From: Neosynechococcus sphagnicola sy1
GTDB taxonomy: Bacteria > Cyanobacteriota > Cyanobacteriia > Neosynechococcales > Neosynechococcaceae
Direction: 5' to 3'
Assembly: GCF_000775285.1 (NCBI RefSeq)
Contig: NZ_JJML01000008.1
Coordinates: forward strand, 1 to 41,190
Length of the DNA: 41,190 nucleotides
Shown here one piece after another: positions 1 through 8,615 of this stretch. The translations under genes and the position numbers were made by a program. The notes under the pieces are model-generated. The model was given only the letters and a program-made list of their open reading frames with translations. It made no database searches and was not told the DNA's origin. Every line of letters begins with the position of its first letter. Within the stretch, counting starts at the first letter, position 1.

Positions 1-566
1 CAAAAGCGATTTGAGTTTTGGCAGTTAGTGCGGGGTATTCTAGCCCAAGATCTGATCTTCATTGATGAATTTGGGGTTGATTTAGCCCTCACCCGGTTAC
101 ATGCTCGTGCCCCTAAAGGTAAAGAGCACGGGGTAAGCGCCCCAGCAAGCGAGGTAAACGAGTCTCTACAATCAGTGCAATCAGCCTCAAAACCGTTGTC
201 ACTAACGTAAGTATCGTCGGTTCAACCGATGGTTTGACCTTTGAAGCCTTCATTGCTCGCCACCTGGTTCCGAAACTTTGGAAAGGAGCTTGTGTGATTA
301 TGGATAACTACTCGATACACAACCATGACACGATCAGAAAGCTGATTGAGGACGTGGGTGCTAAGTTGATTTATTTACCTCCCTATTCTCCAGACTTTTC
401 ACCGATAGAAAATTGCTTCTCAAAGATTAAAAATATTTTGCGGACGATTGGGGCACGCAGCTATCCCGATCTCGCTAATGCCATTGAAGACGCTTTTTCT
501 CAAGTATCTTTGGAAAACCTCAAAAATTGGTTCACTCACTGTTGCTACTACGCCTCACAAGAGTGA
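1..566 (+). pseudogene. IS630-family transposase, 5'-truncated by the window edge and frameshifted
   Basis: This is the DDE catalytic region of an IS630/Tc1-mariner type transposase, which cuts and joins element ends at TA dinucleotides. Three acidic motifs are visible in order: IDEFG (near base 60), IMDNYSIH (near base 300) and SPIENCFSKIK (near base 410). The sequence is open in frame 1 from base 1 and starts outside the window. Around bases 139-147 the coding frame changes: ARAPKG (near base 110) lies in frame 1, while KRGKRVSTISAISLK, which follows it in the family, lies in frame 3. One base appears to be missing there, for example an A after CCCC. Some IS630 elements use programmed frameshifting, so a functional shift cannot be excluded. 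No terminal inverted repeat was recognised before the adjacent TnpB element, so this is probably an inactive remnant. Confidence 0.85.
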
Positions 567-582
567 AAAATGCTATATATGA

Positions 583-1722
583 ATGTATAACATGTGTATG
601 CAAAGAACGATTCGTATCCAACTTCAACCCGACATCGAAACGGCTAAGGTGCTGTCTCAAACGATTGAGCAATACACCTGGTCGTTTAATGCCGTGTGCA
701 AGCATGGATGGGAAAACGAATTGGCAAATGGCGTAGAACTGCACAAAGCAACCTACTACGACCATCGCGCTATGACTGGCTTGCCTGCTCAATTGGTCTG
801 TGCCGCTAGAGTCAAAGCAACTGAAGCTTTGAAATCGGCTAAGAGCCTGAAAAAGAAGGGCAAGACGGTTAGTTGTCCAGCCTCGAAACGTTGCCCAATT
901 CGGTACGATGCACGGTCTTACACGGTCTGGTTTGACCGCTCGGAATTGACGATTCTCAGCCTCAATGGACGGGTAAAACTGATCTTTGAGGTGGCTGAAT
1001 ACTATCGGCAATACCTGAACTGGAAAAACACCAGTGCAGACTTGCTGCAAGACCGGAAAGGACGATGGTGGTTGCACGTTGTCATGGAGATTGAAACTCC
1101 AGAAGTAATTGCAACTGATGAGGTTGTTGGCGTGGATTTGGGTATCGCTTCTCCTGCGGTTGACAGCAAGGGAAGCAAGTATGGTTCTGACCACTGGAAG
1201 GATATAGAAGATAGAACATTTGAGTTGCGTCGGAGACTGCAATCTAAAGGCACGAAGTCCGCTAAACGGCATCTGAAAAAGTTGTCGGGCAGACAGAGAC
1301 GTTTCAGAAAAGACTGTGACCATGTGCTGAGTAAGCGGCTGGCTCAGTCTGTTCAGTCCGGTGCAACATTGGTTTTTGAAGACCTCACAAATATTCGTGG
1401 TAGAGCCAAGATGAGGAAGGCTCAACGTCGCAGATTGCATGGATGGAGCTTTGTTCAGCTCCAAGCATTCGTGACCTACAAAGCCGAAGCTAGAGGCGTG
1501 AATGTGGGCTTTGTTGACCCGCGTTATACCTCGCAGAAATGCAGTCAATGTGGACACATTGAGAGAGGTAATCGCCCATCTCAGGTTGAATTTCGCTGCA
1601 AGAAGTGTGGGTATGAATGCCATGCGGATTACAACGCTGCGATAAACATTCGTGAGGATTTTCTCAAGCTCAGGGCTGCGGTCAATCAGCCTATTGTGGT
1701 CTGCCCAGAAATGGGAACTTGA
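583..1722 (+). CDS. tnpB: TnpB RNA-guided endonuclease (IS200/IS605 OrfB family)
   Basis: The 379-residue protein has the size and order of TnpB, the compact ancestor of Cas12 nucleases that cuts DNA under the guidance of an RNA from the element's right end. A helical N-terminal and wedge region is followed by a split RuvC nuclease. The predicted catalytic residues are Asp185 (VVGVDLGIAS), Glu266 (VFEDLTN) and Asp349 (HADYNAAINI). Between the last two lies a four-cysteine zinc ribbon (CSQC and CKKC). All three acidic residues and all four cysteines are present, so the nuclease looks intact. Met at 598 (MQRTIRIQLQP) may be the true start, since family N-termini usually begin close to that motif. 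No strong ribosome-binding site helps to decide. Family assignment is firm; activity is inferred. Confidence 0.95.
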   Translation: MYNMCMQRTIRIQLQPDIETAKVLSQTIEQYTWSFNAVCKHGWENELANGVELHKATYYDHRAMTGLPAQLVCAARVKATEALKSAKSLKKKGKTVSCPASKRCPIRYDARSYTVWFDRSELTILSLNGRVKLIFEVAEYYRQYLNWKNTSADLLQDRKGRWWLHVVMEIETPEVIATDEVVGVDLGIASPAVDSKGSKYGSDHWKDIEDRTFELRRRLQSKGTKSAKRHLKKLSGRQRRFRKDCDHVLSKRLAQSVQSGATLVFEDLTNIRGRAKMRKAQRRRLHGWSFVQLQAFVTYKAEARGVNVGFVDPRYTSQKCSQCGHIERGNRPSQVEFRCKKCGYECHADYNAAINIREDFLKLRAAVNQPIVVCPEMGT

Positions 1723-1723
1723 A

Positions 1724-2998
1724 TCACAAGCCCCATCCGCTTGTCGGTGGGGTTGTTGACTTGTCCTGATGCGCAATGCCAATCATCAGCAAAGCCGGCC
1801 AGAACAGATAGGCGAGAATTTCTAAATTCTCACCAAAGGTGTAGATAACCAAAATCATTAACATCGCCAGCCCCGCCCGAGCCGATGGATGGGTCTCAAT
1901 CTTGAACATCAGATCGACGCCGCTACAACTGATGGGTAGCGCTAGCCCCAAAAGTCCGACTACCCCTTTGACAAACAACAGTCCATACCAAGTGTGGTGG
2001 GAACCAATGGGCATAAATTCAACGGAATGCAGCCCTGGCTCGACAACACCATGTCCCCAAATGGGGGCTTCATTCCACCAGCGATCGAGGGCAATACGTC
2101 CTAAAGCATCTCGGACTCGCGAGGAATTTTCTCGAACCGCTCTAAATCCTGCTTGAAATGATGCCAACAACTGCATCAGCGTTGGGACGATCAGGCCCAA
2201 AATAAAACTGATGAACCCCAGGCTAAACAAGACCAGGGGACGCTTCCAATGGGTCAATAGCCAGAGGAGAACCAACACCAGAGGAATACAAAGTACCGCT
2301 AATCGAGAGGCACAAATCGTACACATTAAAATTGATCCGGCAATACCGATCCATTTCCAGCGACGATTTGCTTCTTGCAGCGCCAGGAAGAAATAGACAT
2401 TTCCCATCAGACCCAACGCTGGTGCCCAGGGGGTAAATAAACGCCATCGCGGCAATCCATTCTCCGGATCAATTTCGTACAAACGGAATTCAAAAAAATC
2501 GGGTCCTGGCCCCCCGACAAACTTTAATGGCGACACATAGACCGTTTCAGGTAAGTGAAGGGCATAGGCCAAGATAAATAGGGGCAACAGCAGCAGGGTA
2601 TGAAGGCTGACAATACAGGCTGCCCGATAAAGTAATGCCGGTCTGATATTTAAACACCCAGCTAATGGCATTAGTGCCAGGAGTGCCCAGCCTTTTGCCC
2701 AACCAATGGAAGATTTAATCAAGAGGCTGAGCTCGAGATTAAAGTCCAGGTGCCCCATAATCAGAGCAATTTCCATGGTCATCATGCCCCCAATCCAAAC
2801 CCAAATGACCCAGGGGACTCGAATAGTTTGCTCGAATGGAGTGGTTGGCGTTTGATTCCACCACTTTTTGATCAGGTAGAGCAATAAAATCCATCCCAGA
2901 AGAGAACCGACGAGATATAAACCCCCAAGCAGATAGAAACCATAGGTACCGAGAAGGCTATACCAGACCATTCGCTCAGGAAAGTTCTCAGGTTTCAC
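1724..2998 (-). CDS. Wzy/O-antigen-ligase-like polytopic membrane protein, C-terminus rewritten by the TnpB element
   Basis: The 424-residue protein has about ten hydrophobic segments and a long loop before the last ones, like the Wzy/WaaL/Wzy_C superfamily that polymerises or ligates lipid-linked polysaccharide units in the inner membrane. Supporting motifs are SRLAVLCIPLVL in a central helix and, in the large loop, WWNEAPIWGHGVVEPG followed by GSHHTWYGLLFVKG, where family members have a conserved histidine region. It lies 16 bases after the Wzz-like gene and is the last gene of the export operon. The final residues, about STTPPTSGWGL, are encoded by the right end of the TnpB element, so the native stop has been lost. 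Since the last hydrophobic segment (LAYLFWPALLMIGIA) is intact, function may survive. Whether it is a polymerase or a ligase cannot be decided. Confidence 0.8.
   Translation of the reverse strand: MKPENFPERMVWYSLLGTYGFYLLGGLYLVGSLLGWILLLYLIKKWWNQTPTTPFEQTIRVPWVIWVWIGGMMTMEIALIMGHLDFNLELSLLIKSSIGWAKGWALLALMPLAGCLNIRPALLYRAACIVSLHTLLLLPLFILAYALHLPETVYVSPLKFVGGPGPDFFEFRLYEIDPENGLPRWRLFTPWAPALGLMGNVYFFLALQEANRRWKWIGIAGSILMCTICASRLAVLCIPLVLVLLWLLTHWKRPLVLFSLGFISFILGLIVPTLMQLLASFQAGFRAVRENSSRVRDALGRIALDRWWNEAPIWGHGVVEPGLHSVEFMPIGSHHTWYGLLFVKGVVGLLGLALPISCSGVDLMFKIETHPSARAGLAMLMILVIYTFGENLEILAYLFWPALLMIGIAHQDKSTTPPTSGWGL
1729..1754 (+). other. Right-end hairpin of the TnpB element, possible omega-RNA 3' structure
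   Basis: AGCCCCA (1729-1735) and CCG (1737-1739) pair with CGG (1745-1747) and TGGGGTT (1748-1754), leaving a bulged T at 1736 and the loop CTTGT. It sits 6 bases after the tnpB stop. In this family the right-end hairpin is recognised by TnpA, and the guide RNA runs from the 3' part of tnpB to the element end. The same bases read on the minus strand encode the last residues of the Wzy-like protein. A role in transcript termination is possible, but no T-run follows. Confidence 0.6.
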
Positions 2999-3014
2999 CG
3001 CCTGTAATGCCTCA

Positions 3015-4514
3015 TCAAGGTTTCAGCAGCTGAAAGGATTGTATTGACATCTGGGGAGGGGGAGGTGGGAGAGCCTTACCCAGGATCTCGTTCTGGCTCA
3101 CCAGCAAGGGTTGAGAGATCGGTGGCAAGGTTGACAGATGACGCCGACGCCACCATAGCGACACCAACCCTCCTGTCACCAGCACTGAGGAGAAGCCAGC
3201 CCCCACGAGGACGAATAAGGTTTTAGGCGAAGCAGGTTCGGTGGGTAAGCTGGGAACTGCCAACAACTGTACCAAGGGGTAGGCGGCAAAAATATCGGAC
3301 TTGCCTAAATCGAGTTGTGCCAGGGTCGAGGCAAACACCGTCTCCGAAATTTGCACATCTCGCTTCAGATTATCCATGACAAATTCTTTTGCAGACAAGG
3401 ATCTAAATTGAGCTTCCAGTTGGGCAATTTGTTGATCGAGGGAAGCCACCTGGGCAGCTAGCCCCCGCTGATCGGCTCTCAGTGTTACAAGATCCCGAAA
3501 TAAACTTTCTTGAGCTGACCCTACATCTGTGGTGTTGAGTTGTAAGTCATCCAACGCTTTTTGGCTGAGAGGATAACCGAGCAGGGTGCGACTGCGCCCG
3601 AGTAATGCTTGTTGTGCAGACTGTTGCTTGGCTCGTTCTTTGACTACTTGGGGATGATTCGGCCCCCACTTTGAGAGAAGAACTGCAAGAGTGGCACTGG
3701 CTGTACTGTAATCTTTCAAACTTAACTGGAAACGCTCGTCTGACTTAAGAATAAAGGCAGCAGCGGCCTGTTGGGGGGTCAGTCCTAAGGTGGTTGAGAG
3801 TTGTCTCAGGCGATCTTCTGTTTGTTGCTTCTGGGCAACGAGTTCTACTCGGAGCCTCCGCAGTTGTTCAATGTTGGTAGAGAGGTTGCCGACCTGATCT
3901 GATGAACTTAAGCCAGAGCTGACTTTGAACTGAGAGAGCCGTTGTTGGGCTACTTTTAACTTCGCTTGGGCAGCATGTAATGAGGCTTGAGTTCCAAGGT
4001 CACGATCAATGACTTCTTGGACTCGCAGGGCATTCAGCCTTTGAATGAGGGCATCATAGAGGGCGTAGGACTTCTTTTGGGCTTCCGCAGGGGTGTGTCC
4101 TTTGATCTGAAACTGCATAATCGTTGTGTTATCGAGCAGTTTGATCCGAGGTTGATCAAAGGCTTCTGGTGTCATTTTCAAGGAAGCAGCGGCAGCAGCT
4201 AGCACCTCTTCACTACCGGCAATATAACGGTAGTTGGCTCGGGGGTCTGCCGCAGAATAGCTTCCAAAGGGAGAAGTGGTGGATGAGGAAGCCTGTCCAA
4301 TATTGGGAAAGCTAACATTGACTCCTTGCCCCGCACCAGGGAGGATCAATGCCCATTCACTCACGTAGGACGGTCGAGCAACTCGCAAATAGATCAGAGC
4401 TAGACTCCAGATGACGGTGTTGATGACCAAACCCAATAATAAATAGTGGTTCCACCTGCGAGAAACTCTGGTGACTTGGGGAGAGGCACTTGGAAGTGTA
4501 ATGGGTTCAGTCAT
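3015..4514 (-). CDS. Wzz/GumC-type polysaccharide co-polymerase without kinase domain
   Basis: The 499-residue protein has the layout of chain-length determinant and export co-polymerases. There is a cytoplasmic N-terminus, a first membrane segment near residues 25-45 (YLLLGLVINTVIWSLALIYL), a large periplasmic region and a second membrane segment near residues 430-455 (TLFVLVGAGFSSVLVTGGLV) followed by Arg-rich WWRRRH. Residues about 170-390 are rich in heptad-like Leu, Gln and Ala and are expected to form the coiled-coil hairpin. It ends in a short proline-rich tail and has no Walker motifs, so any tyrosine kinase partner would be separate. Its start overlaps the stop of the OPX gene by four bases (ATGA), which points to translational coupling. 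Confidence 0.87.
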   Translation of the reverse strand: MTEPITLPSASPQVTRVSRRWNHYLLLGLVINTVIWSLALIYLRVARPSYVSEWALILPGAGQGVNVSFPNIGQASSSTTSPFGSYSAADPRANYRYIAGSEEVLAAAAASLKMTPEAFDQPRIKLLDNTTIMQFQIKGHTPAEAQKKSYALYDALIQRLNALRVQEVIDRDLGTQASLHAAQAKLKVAQQRLSQFKVSSGLSSSDQVGNLSTNIEQLRRLRVELVAQKQQTEDRLRQLSTTLGLTPQQAAAAFILKSDERFQLSLKDYSTASATLAVLLSKWGPNHPQVVKERAKQQSAQQALLGRSRTLLGYPLSQKALDDLQLNTTDVGSAQESLFRDLVTLRADQRGLAAQVASLDQQIAQLEAQFRSLSAKEFVMDNLKRDVQISETVFASTLAQLDLGKSDIFAAYPLVQLLAVPSLPTEPASPKTLFVLVGAGFSSVLVTGGLVSLWWRRRHLSTLPPISQPLLVSQNEILGKALPPPPPQMSIQSFQLLKP

Positions 4515-5593
4515 CGTAGAATGTCCCGCAAGAGCAGAAACGGGGTGAAAATGGTATTGATGAACTCAAAGACTCCCTTCGTATTGATTAGCCTAGAATC
4601 GTAACAAGCAACCCCATCATTTGGCATCAGTAAGGGGTTATCGGCATCATTACTGGACTGTCTTAAAACCTCCTCAATTGGGCGATCGACAATGGTTGTC
4701 TTACCGGTTTGGCGGTCTGTTCTCACCAGCACGGCGTGACGATTTGCATTAGTTGTTCGGGTGCCCCCGGCACAGTTCCCAGAGATCACAGCCTGGGATA
4801 AACGGGAGCCATATACAAAACCTGTTGCATCCTTATTAATGGAGGAGTTGGAATTACTAGTAGCGGGAACGGTTAAGTTAGAAATATACACCCGCACTCC
4901 CTGAATTGTGATTTGGGAGGGACGAGCGAGTTCGGCACGAAAGCGGTTGCTTTCCGGTACGATGACTTGATCCCCCGCAATCAGGGGAATGTCTTCGACG
5001 GGTGTTCCGGTAAAAATTCCTGACAGATCTACTTGCTGTTCCTGCCCGTTCCGGATGAGTCGGATGGCATGAATATCGGCGGTGGGGGTGATCCCTCCGG
5101 CAATGCGGATGGCCGCCGTTAAAAAACGCTCCGGGGGATAATCTCCTGTGACTTGATTCGTTGACTGACGGGCTGCTAATGCTTCAGGACTGGGGTCGTT
5201 AATCAAGACCCGTCCGGGGTCAAAAACGGCTCCTGCAACATTCACCTGCACCGGTGCCCAGTTGACAACTTTGACGCTCACCCGCAGAAACAAGGGCTGA
5301 AAAAATCCTCCCTGAATCAAAGTCTGGGCTAGATTTTGCTGTACCTGGGCTGGTTCCAAACCAGATGCGGGGAGAGGCGGCAGGTAAGGGATCTCGAGGT
5401 TGCCATCGAGGTTGACTGCAAAAATGCCGCTGAAATCTTCGCCCTCTGGAATTGAAACCTTGATGCGATCGCCTGGAGATAATGGCAGACTAAGGCTCAG
5501 TTGTGCTGGAATCAAGCTGAGTAAACAGCCTGTGATGCTCCCTGCAATCCATTGACAGATTGATGGAGAAAACGTTTTCAACCCTTCCCTCAT
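4511..5593 (-). CDS. Outer-membrane polysaccharide export protein (OPX/Wza-like)
   Basis: The 360-residue protein starts with a hydrophobic export signal (about residues 14-36, ending SLIPAQLSLS). It continues with the Poly_export domain: LSPGDRIKVSIPEGEDFSG, then NLDGNLEIPYLPPL, a helix with QNLAQTLIQG, and VKVVNWAPVQVNVAGAVFDPG. SLBB-like segments follow, around VAGGITPTADIHAIRLIRNG. I see no lipobox cysteine, unlike E. coli Wza. A purine-rich site, GAGAGGAA, lies just upstream of the ATG. It is the first gene of a three-gene minus-strand operon with the Wzz-like and Wzy-like proteins, which fits export of an exopolysaccharide or capsule. Glycosyltransferases are not in this window. Confidence 0.88.
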   Translation of the reverse strand: MREGLKTFSPSICQWIAGSITGCLLSLIPAQLSLSLPLSPGDRIKVSIPEGEDFSGIFAVNLDGNLEIPYLPPLPASGLEPAQVQQNLAQTLIQGGFFQPLFLRVSVKVVNWAPVQVNVAGAVFDPGRVLINDPSPEALAARQSTNQVTGDYPPERFLTAAIRIAGGITPTADIHAIRLIRNGQEQQVDLSGIFTGTPVEDIPLIAGDQVIVPESNRFRAELARPSQITIQGVRVYISNLTVPATSNSNSSINKDATGFVYGSRLSQAVISGNCAGGTRTTNANRHAVLVRTDRQTGKTTIVDRPIEEVLRQSSNDADNPLLMPNDGVACYDSRLINTKGVFEFINTIFTPFLLLRDILR

Positions 5594-5710
5594 GCAGTTC
5601 CTCTCAAGCCGTGACTGGGTTGTACTTCCAGCCTAATTGACGCTAGTTCAAAAGTCGAACGGAGTCAACAGTTATGGCTGCTCAGGAGGCGATCGCATCA
5701 GATTTAGCTC

Positions 5711-7114
5711 TTAGAGCTTGCTCAAGACATCCAGCTCTTGAATTTGCTGGTTGATTGTAGTGAGCAACTGGGTAAGGGTGGACATCATATTGGCTTGTGC
5801 AGGCTCTGGAATTTGATCGGTAAGAATGTGCTTATGAATTTGATTCAGCTTGCGCTGTAACTGTTCGGTCAGGCTCAATGCCTCGCGGCTGAGGTTTGTC
5901 AGTTGCTGCTGTTGATGAAATTGCAGCGCCACTCCTCGCAGCACCTGAAGATTGGCCTCTTCACCATAGGCTCCTGGTTTGACTTGTAACCGCAGTACCA
6001 AACGTGTCTGCTGATAAAAACGCTCAATCTCAACCACCACTGGCTTCTGCACAGGTTGTAAAGGCAGGTTATGCAGTCGTTTCAGTTCCGTGATCGCTCC
6101 CTGATAGATGGTGGGATCTACAGGTTCCATAACAGACTGTAAGACACCATCCTGGCTCCAGAGGATGCGTCCATGGAATTGTTGGAGTTCAAAAAATATC
6201 CGACCAATGCCCCCTGATGCGGCTCTAGCTAATAGCTCCTGCATGAGGTTATAGGGCGGCAACATAGCCAACAGCCTCATGGGACTGGAAATATGTACCG
6301 CGTTAATTTCCAGCGTCAGGGGTGGAGAGGACTCCCCTTGAGGCTCGGCCTTGGCAGGGAGGGGGGGAGGGGGGGCTTTGGCAGCTGGTGACAATTTAGT
6401 GGCTGGCGGTTTAGTAGCCGATGGTGCAACTGGAGGAGGCACCTGGGCTGGGGGTGTTTTGGCCTGGGGAGGTTTAGGAAAGGCAATATGAACCGTATCG
6501 TAGAGGGGACTGGAGCTAGGTTCTTCCTCTGGCACTGGGGGGGTGCCAATTGCATTATCCTCTTGGGCGGAGTTCTCCAGAATCAGGGTTGACTGGCTGC
6601 TAGCATCGCGGCGAAAGCGGTCGGTTGGAGGGGCTTTAGGCGGAGTAGGGGGTGGCGGAGCAGTAGGGACTGGGGGAACAGCCGATGCAGGTTTCTTGCT
6701 GAGAGCACTAGGGGGATGAGCATCTGGATGTTGCTTCCCTGAATGGGTGAGATAGGCTGAGAGCAATGTACTGTGGGTTTGCAGTGAAATCTGCCTGGGT
6801 ACGAGGGAACATCGCAAGTAAGCCAAAATCTGCCGGACGTAGGCCAGTGCTTCCGCATCGTTGGGATTGACCATGCCTAAATTAATGCGACTGCCTTCAA
6901 CCGAAAGCGGCACCACTTGGTGATAAAGACATCCCTCAAAGGGCAAGATTCGGTCAATCAATTGAAAGACCTGATCAGCGCTGATTCGCCTTGAATCCGA
7001 TGCTTTTGAATTTGGTGATTTTGCCGCCTCACCTGCTCCGTGAATTCCAGGTTGACCGTACTCACCTGACCCACTGCCCATAAAATAACTCCGTGTGCGA
7101 TCGCTCTGATGCAC
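5711..7114 (-). CDS. GspE/PilB N-terminal-like protein lacking the ATPase module
   Basis: The 467-residue protein has four regions. Residues about 42-125 resemble the GspE/PilB N-terminal domain (IDRILPFEGCLYHQVVPLSV, then INLGMVNPNDAEALAYVRQI). Residues about 130-270 are a very proline- and alanine-rich linker. Residues about 275-405 resemble the second N-terminal domain of the same ATPases: MQELLARAASGGIGRIFFE in place of the usual ASDIHIEP, then GRILWSQDGVLQ, a helix with ITELKRLHNLPLQPVQKPV and a closing GEEANLQVLRG. The last 60 residues look like a coiled coil (LTEQLQRKLNQIHKHIL). No Walker A or B motif is present. Met12 is an alternative start. It lies 117 bases upstream of the export operon on the same strand, so a link to surface polysaccharide or pili is plausible but inferred. 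Confidence 0.6.
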   Translation of the reverse strand: MHQSDRTRSYFMGSGSGEYGQPGIHGAGEAAKSPNSKASDSRRISADQVFQLIDRILPFEGCLYHQVVPLSVEGSRINLGMVNPNDAEALAYVRQILAYLRCSLVPRQISLQTHSTLLSAYLTHSGKQHPDAHPPSALSKKPASAVPPVPTAPPPPTPPKAPPTDRFRRDASSQSTLILENSAQEDNAIGTPPVPEEEPSSSPLYDTVHIAFPKPPQAKTPPAQVPPPVAPSATKPPATKLSPAAKAPPPPLPAKAEPQGESSPPLTLEINAVHISSPMRLLAMLPPYNLMQELLARAASGGIGRIFFELQQFHGRILWSQDGVLQSVMEPVDPTIYQGAITELKRLHNLPLQPVQKPVVVEIERFYQQTRLVLRLQVKPGAYGEEANLQVLRGVALQFHQQQQLTNLSREALSLTEQLQRKLNQIHKHILTDQIPEPAQANMMSTLTQLLTTINQQIQELDVLSKL

Positions 7115-7630
7115 GTATTGGTGAATAAAACTTCAGTACAGTAGCGGAACTGACTCCACAAAAACACTGGCACCCTTGATAGGGTAACAGCGCCAACTAC
7201 GAGAATGAATTCATAAAACGAATATCAGCCTTAGCGTCAAAGCTATATATTCAGAAAGTTCGGTATAACTTACTAGTTTTTCAAAGGGTTATGATCACAA
7301 ACGCTAACTAGCAACCCAACTGAGAAATCACTACTCCTCAAGTCGGTATAGCTTTCAATGACTAAGGCTGAATCTGCCAGTCAGAAGACATGGTAGAAGC
7401 ATTTTCTTGAGCGACCACTACTTGAAGCAGAGATATACCTCAGTATGTCACCAATAATATTGTATGTCTTACTACCAGTAATTGTGGAAAGTATAGCACT
7501 TTCAGTGACTTTGTGTACCCCTTGTATCAAGTAATGTCACTGAAATTTATGTTGTCCTTACAGAAATCACAAGCTACCGCTATTGACACACCAGGGCTAT
7601 AAGTTCGCGTCGAAACTAGAGCGAGGGTGC
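7115..7630. other. Gene-free AT-rich stretch
   Basis: These 516 bases between two minus-strand genes hold no convincing coding sequence. They should contain the promoter of the PilB-like gene and the 3' end of the DUF3153 transcript. The only clear structure is the inverted repeat at 7500-7545. No tRNA or known riboswitch was recognised. Confidence 0.6.
7500..7545. repeat. Perfect 10-bp inverted repeat with 26-nt spacer
   Basis: TTTCAGTGAC at 7500-7509 is matched exactly by its complement GTCACTGAAA at 7536-7545. It lies about 390 bases upstream of the PilB-like gene. It could be a binding site for a dimeric regulator or a loose hairpin downstream of the DUF3153 gene; no T-run supports termination. 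Confidence 0.5.
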
Positions 7631-8498
7631 TTAACGCGACGTGGTGGGAACTGAGTCAGGGAGTGAGGGCGGGCGGCTGATCTTTAATCCTCGCTCCTTC
7701 CAGTAGTAACCACCGATCACAAATAATACAATGACTGTCGTACCAATACCCAAAGGGCTAGGTAGCCAAAAGACGGCTTCCAAATGGTGCGTGCTGCCCG
7801 GTGCTAAGACCCAGCTCAATGCTCCCGACGAGTCAACCCGTGCCGCCATAGCTCCTTTGGAATGCACCTCTCGGGCTCCCCAGGGGGTTTGCAGGTGAAA
7901 TTCCAAGGCCACAAGGGCACTGGGGCTGATCAAAACTTCTCCCTGGGCAGACACTACTCCCAGCGATCGCAGATCCAGGTCATAGCTGAGGTGATTCCGC
8001 ACCACCCATAGGAAATTACTTTGGTGGAGGCTGAGATGGGAGGGTAAGTGGGGCAAGGTTGCCCCGACCGCTGGGGACTGAGGGGTGCTATCGGCACTCA
8101 ACGGCAGGAAGAATTGATTAAACCGGGTTTCCAGTTCTGTAGGAGTGGCGAAGGGAATAGTGACAACCAGTTCTTGGGGATTGAGGTGCTGGACGCTGCC
8201 TCGGAAACTGTGTGTACGCTGCTCTAGATCCCGTAACCAGTTTTTGTGCCGTAGCCCCACTGCCCAACTGTTCCCCCAGCCGCAGATGTTGGACAATAGC
8301 CCCTTGGTTGGGGTGATCAAACTTAATCCCCACATCATACTGTACACATCCAGACAGCAACAGAGAAGCCAGCAGGATCATCCACAAGAGTCGCCAGCGG
8401 ACGACCAACTGGGTGAACTGGCTGGCGATGGTGGCGATGGCCGTGAACCCGGACGCACGGGGGGATGTTGGGTGACGCAGGGGGGATGCAGGTCTCAC
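7631..8498 (-). CDS. DUF3153 family lipoprotein (one frameshift)
   Basis: This appears to be a membrane-anchored lipoprotein of the cyanobacterial/plastid DUF3153 family, of unknown function. The N-terminal part carries a hydrophobic stretch with a lipobox (LLASLLLSGC) followed by VQYDVGIKFDHPNQG. The C-terminal part has a second membrane segment (PLGIGTTVIVLFVIGGYYW) near the end and then a short basic tail. The two parts lie in different frames. The shift is at an A5 run on the coding strand (8241-8245): with four As the protein reads ATAQNWLRDLEQRTHSFRG without interruption, about 288 residues. The start is uncertain; the GTG at 8498 is used because the segment before the lipobox needs basic residues. 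Confidence 0.72.
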
Positions 8499-8615
8499 AA
8501 TTGCCTCTGAAGAAGTTTGGGGCAGGTTTGCTGATATGGCCGAGTCAGATCAAGGCACAATAGTAAAAATCTTAAAACTGGATCTTGGAATTAACACTCG
8601 TCGGTAGGCACGGTG

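Larger units (their letters stand above)
567..1760 (+). mobile_element. TnpB-only IS200/IS605-type element (approximate limits)
   Basis: The element comprises the tnpB gene and a right-end hairpin, with no tnpA in the window. The right boundary is placed at about 1760, where GTTGAC follows the hairpin and host coding sequence (the Wzy-like gene on the minus strand) resumes. The left boundary is uncertain: only 16 bases separate the IS630 stop codon from the first possible tnpB start, so the left end may lie in this gap or overlap it. TnpB-only elements need TnpA supplied in trans to move. The juxtaposition with an IS630 remnant suggests repeated insertion at this place. Confidence 0.55.

Noticed and set aside
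532-1782. A 416-codon minus-strand open frame antisense to tnpB
   Set aside because: It is as long as a real gene, but tnpB on the other strand has clear family motifs. The antisense product is rich in Ser, Arg and Cys with no recognised domain, so it is a chance frame.
8145-8510. A 121-codon plus-strand frame over the DUF3153 gene
   Set aside because: It is antisense to a lipoprotein with a clear lipobox and depends on the same unreliable region.
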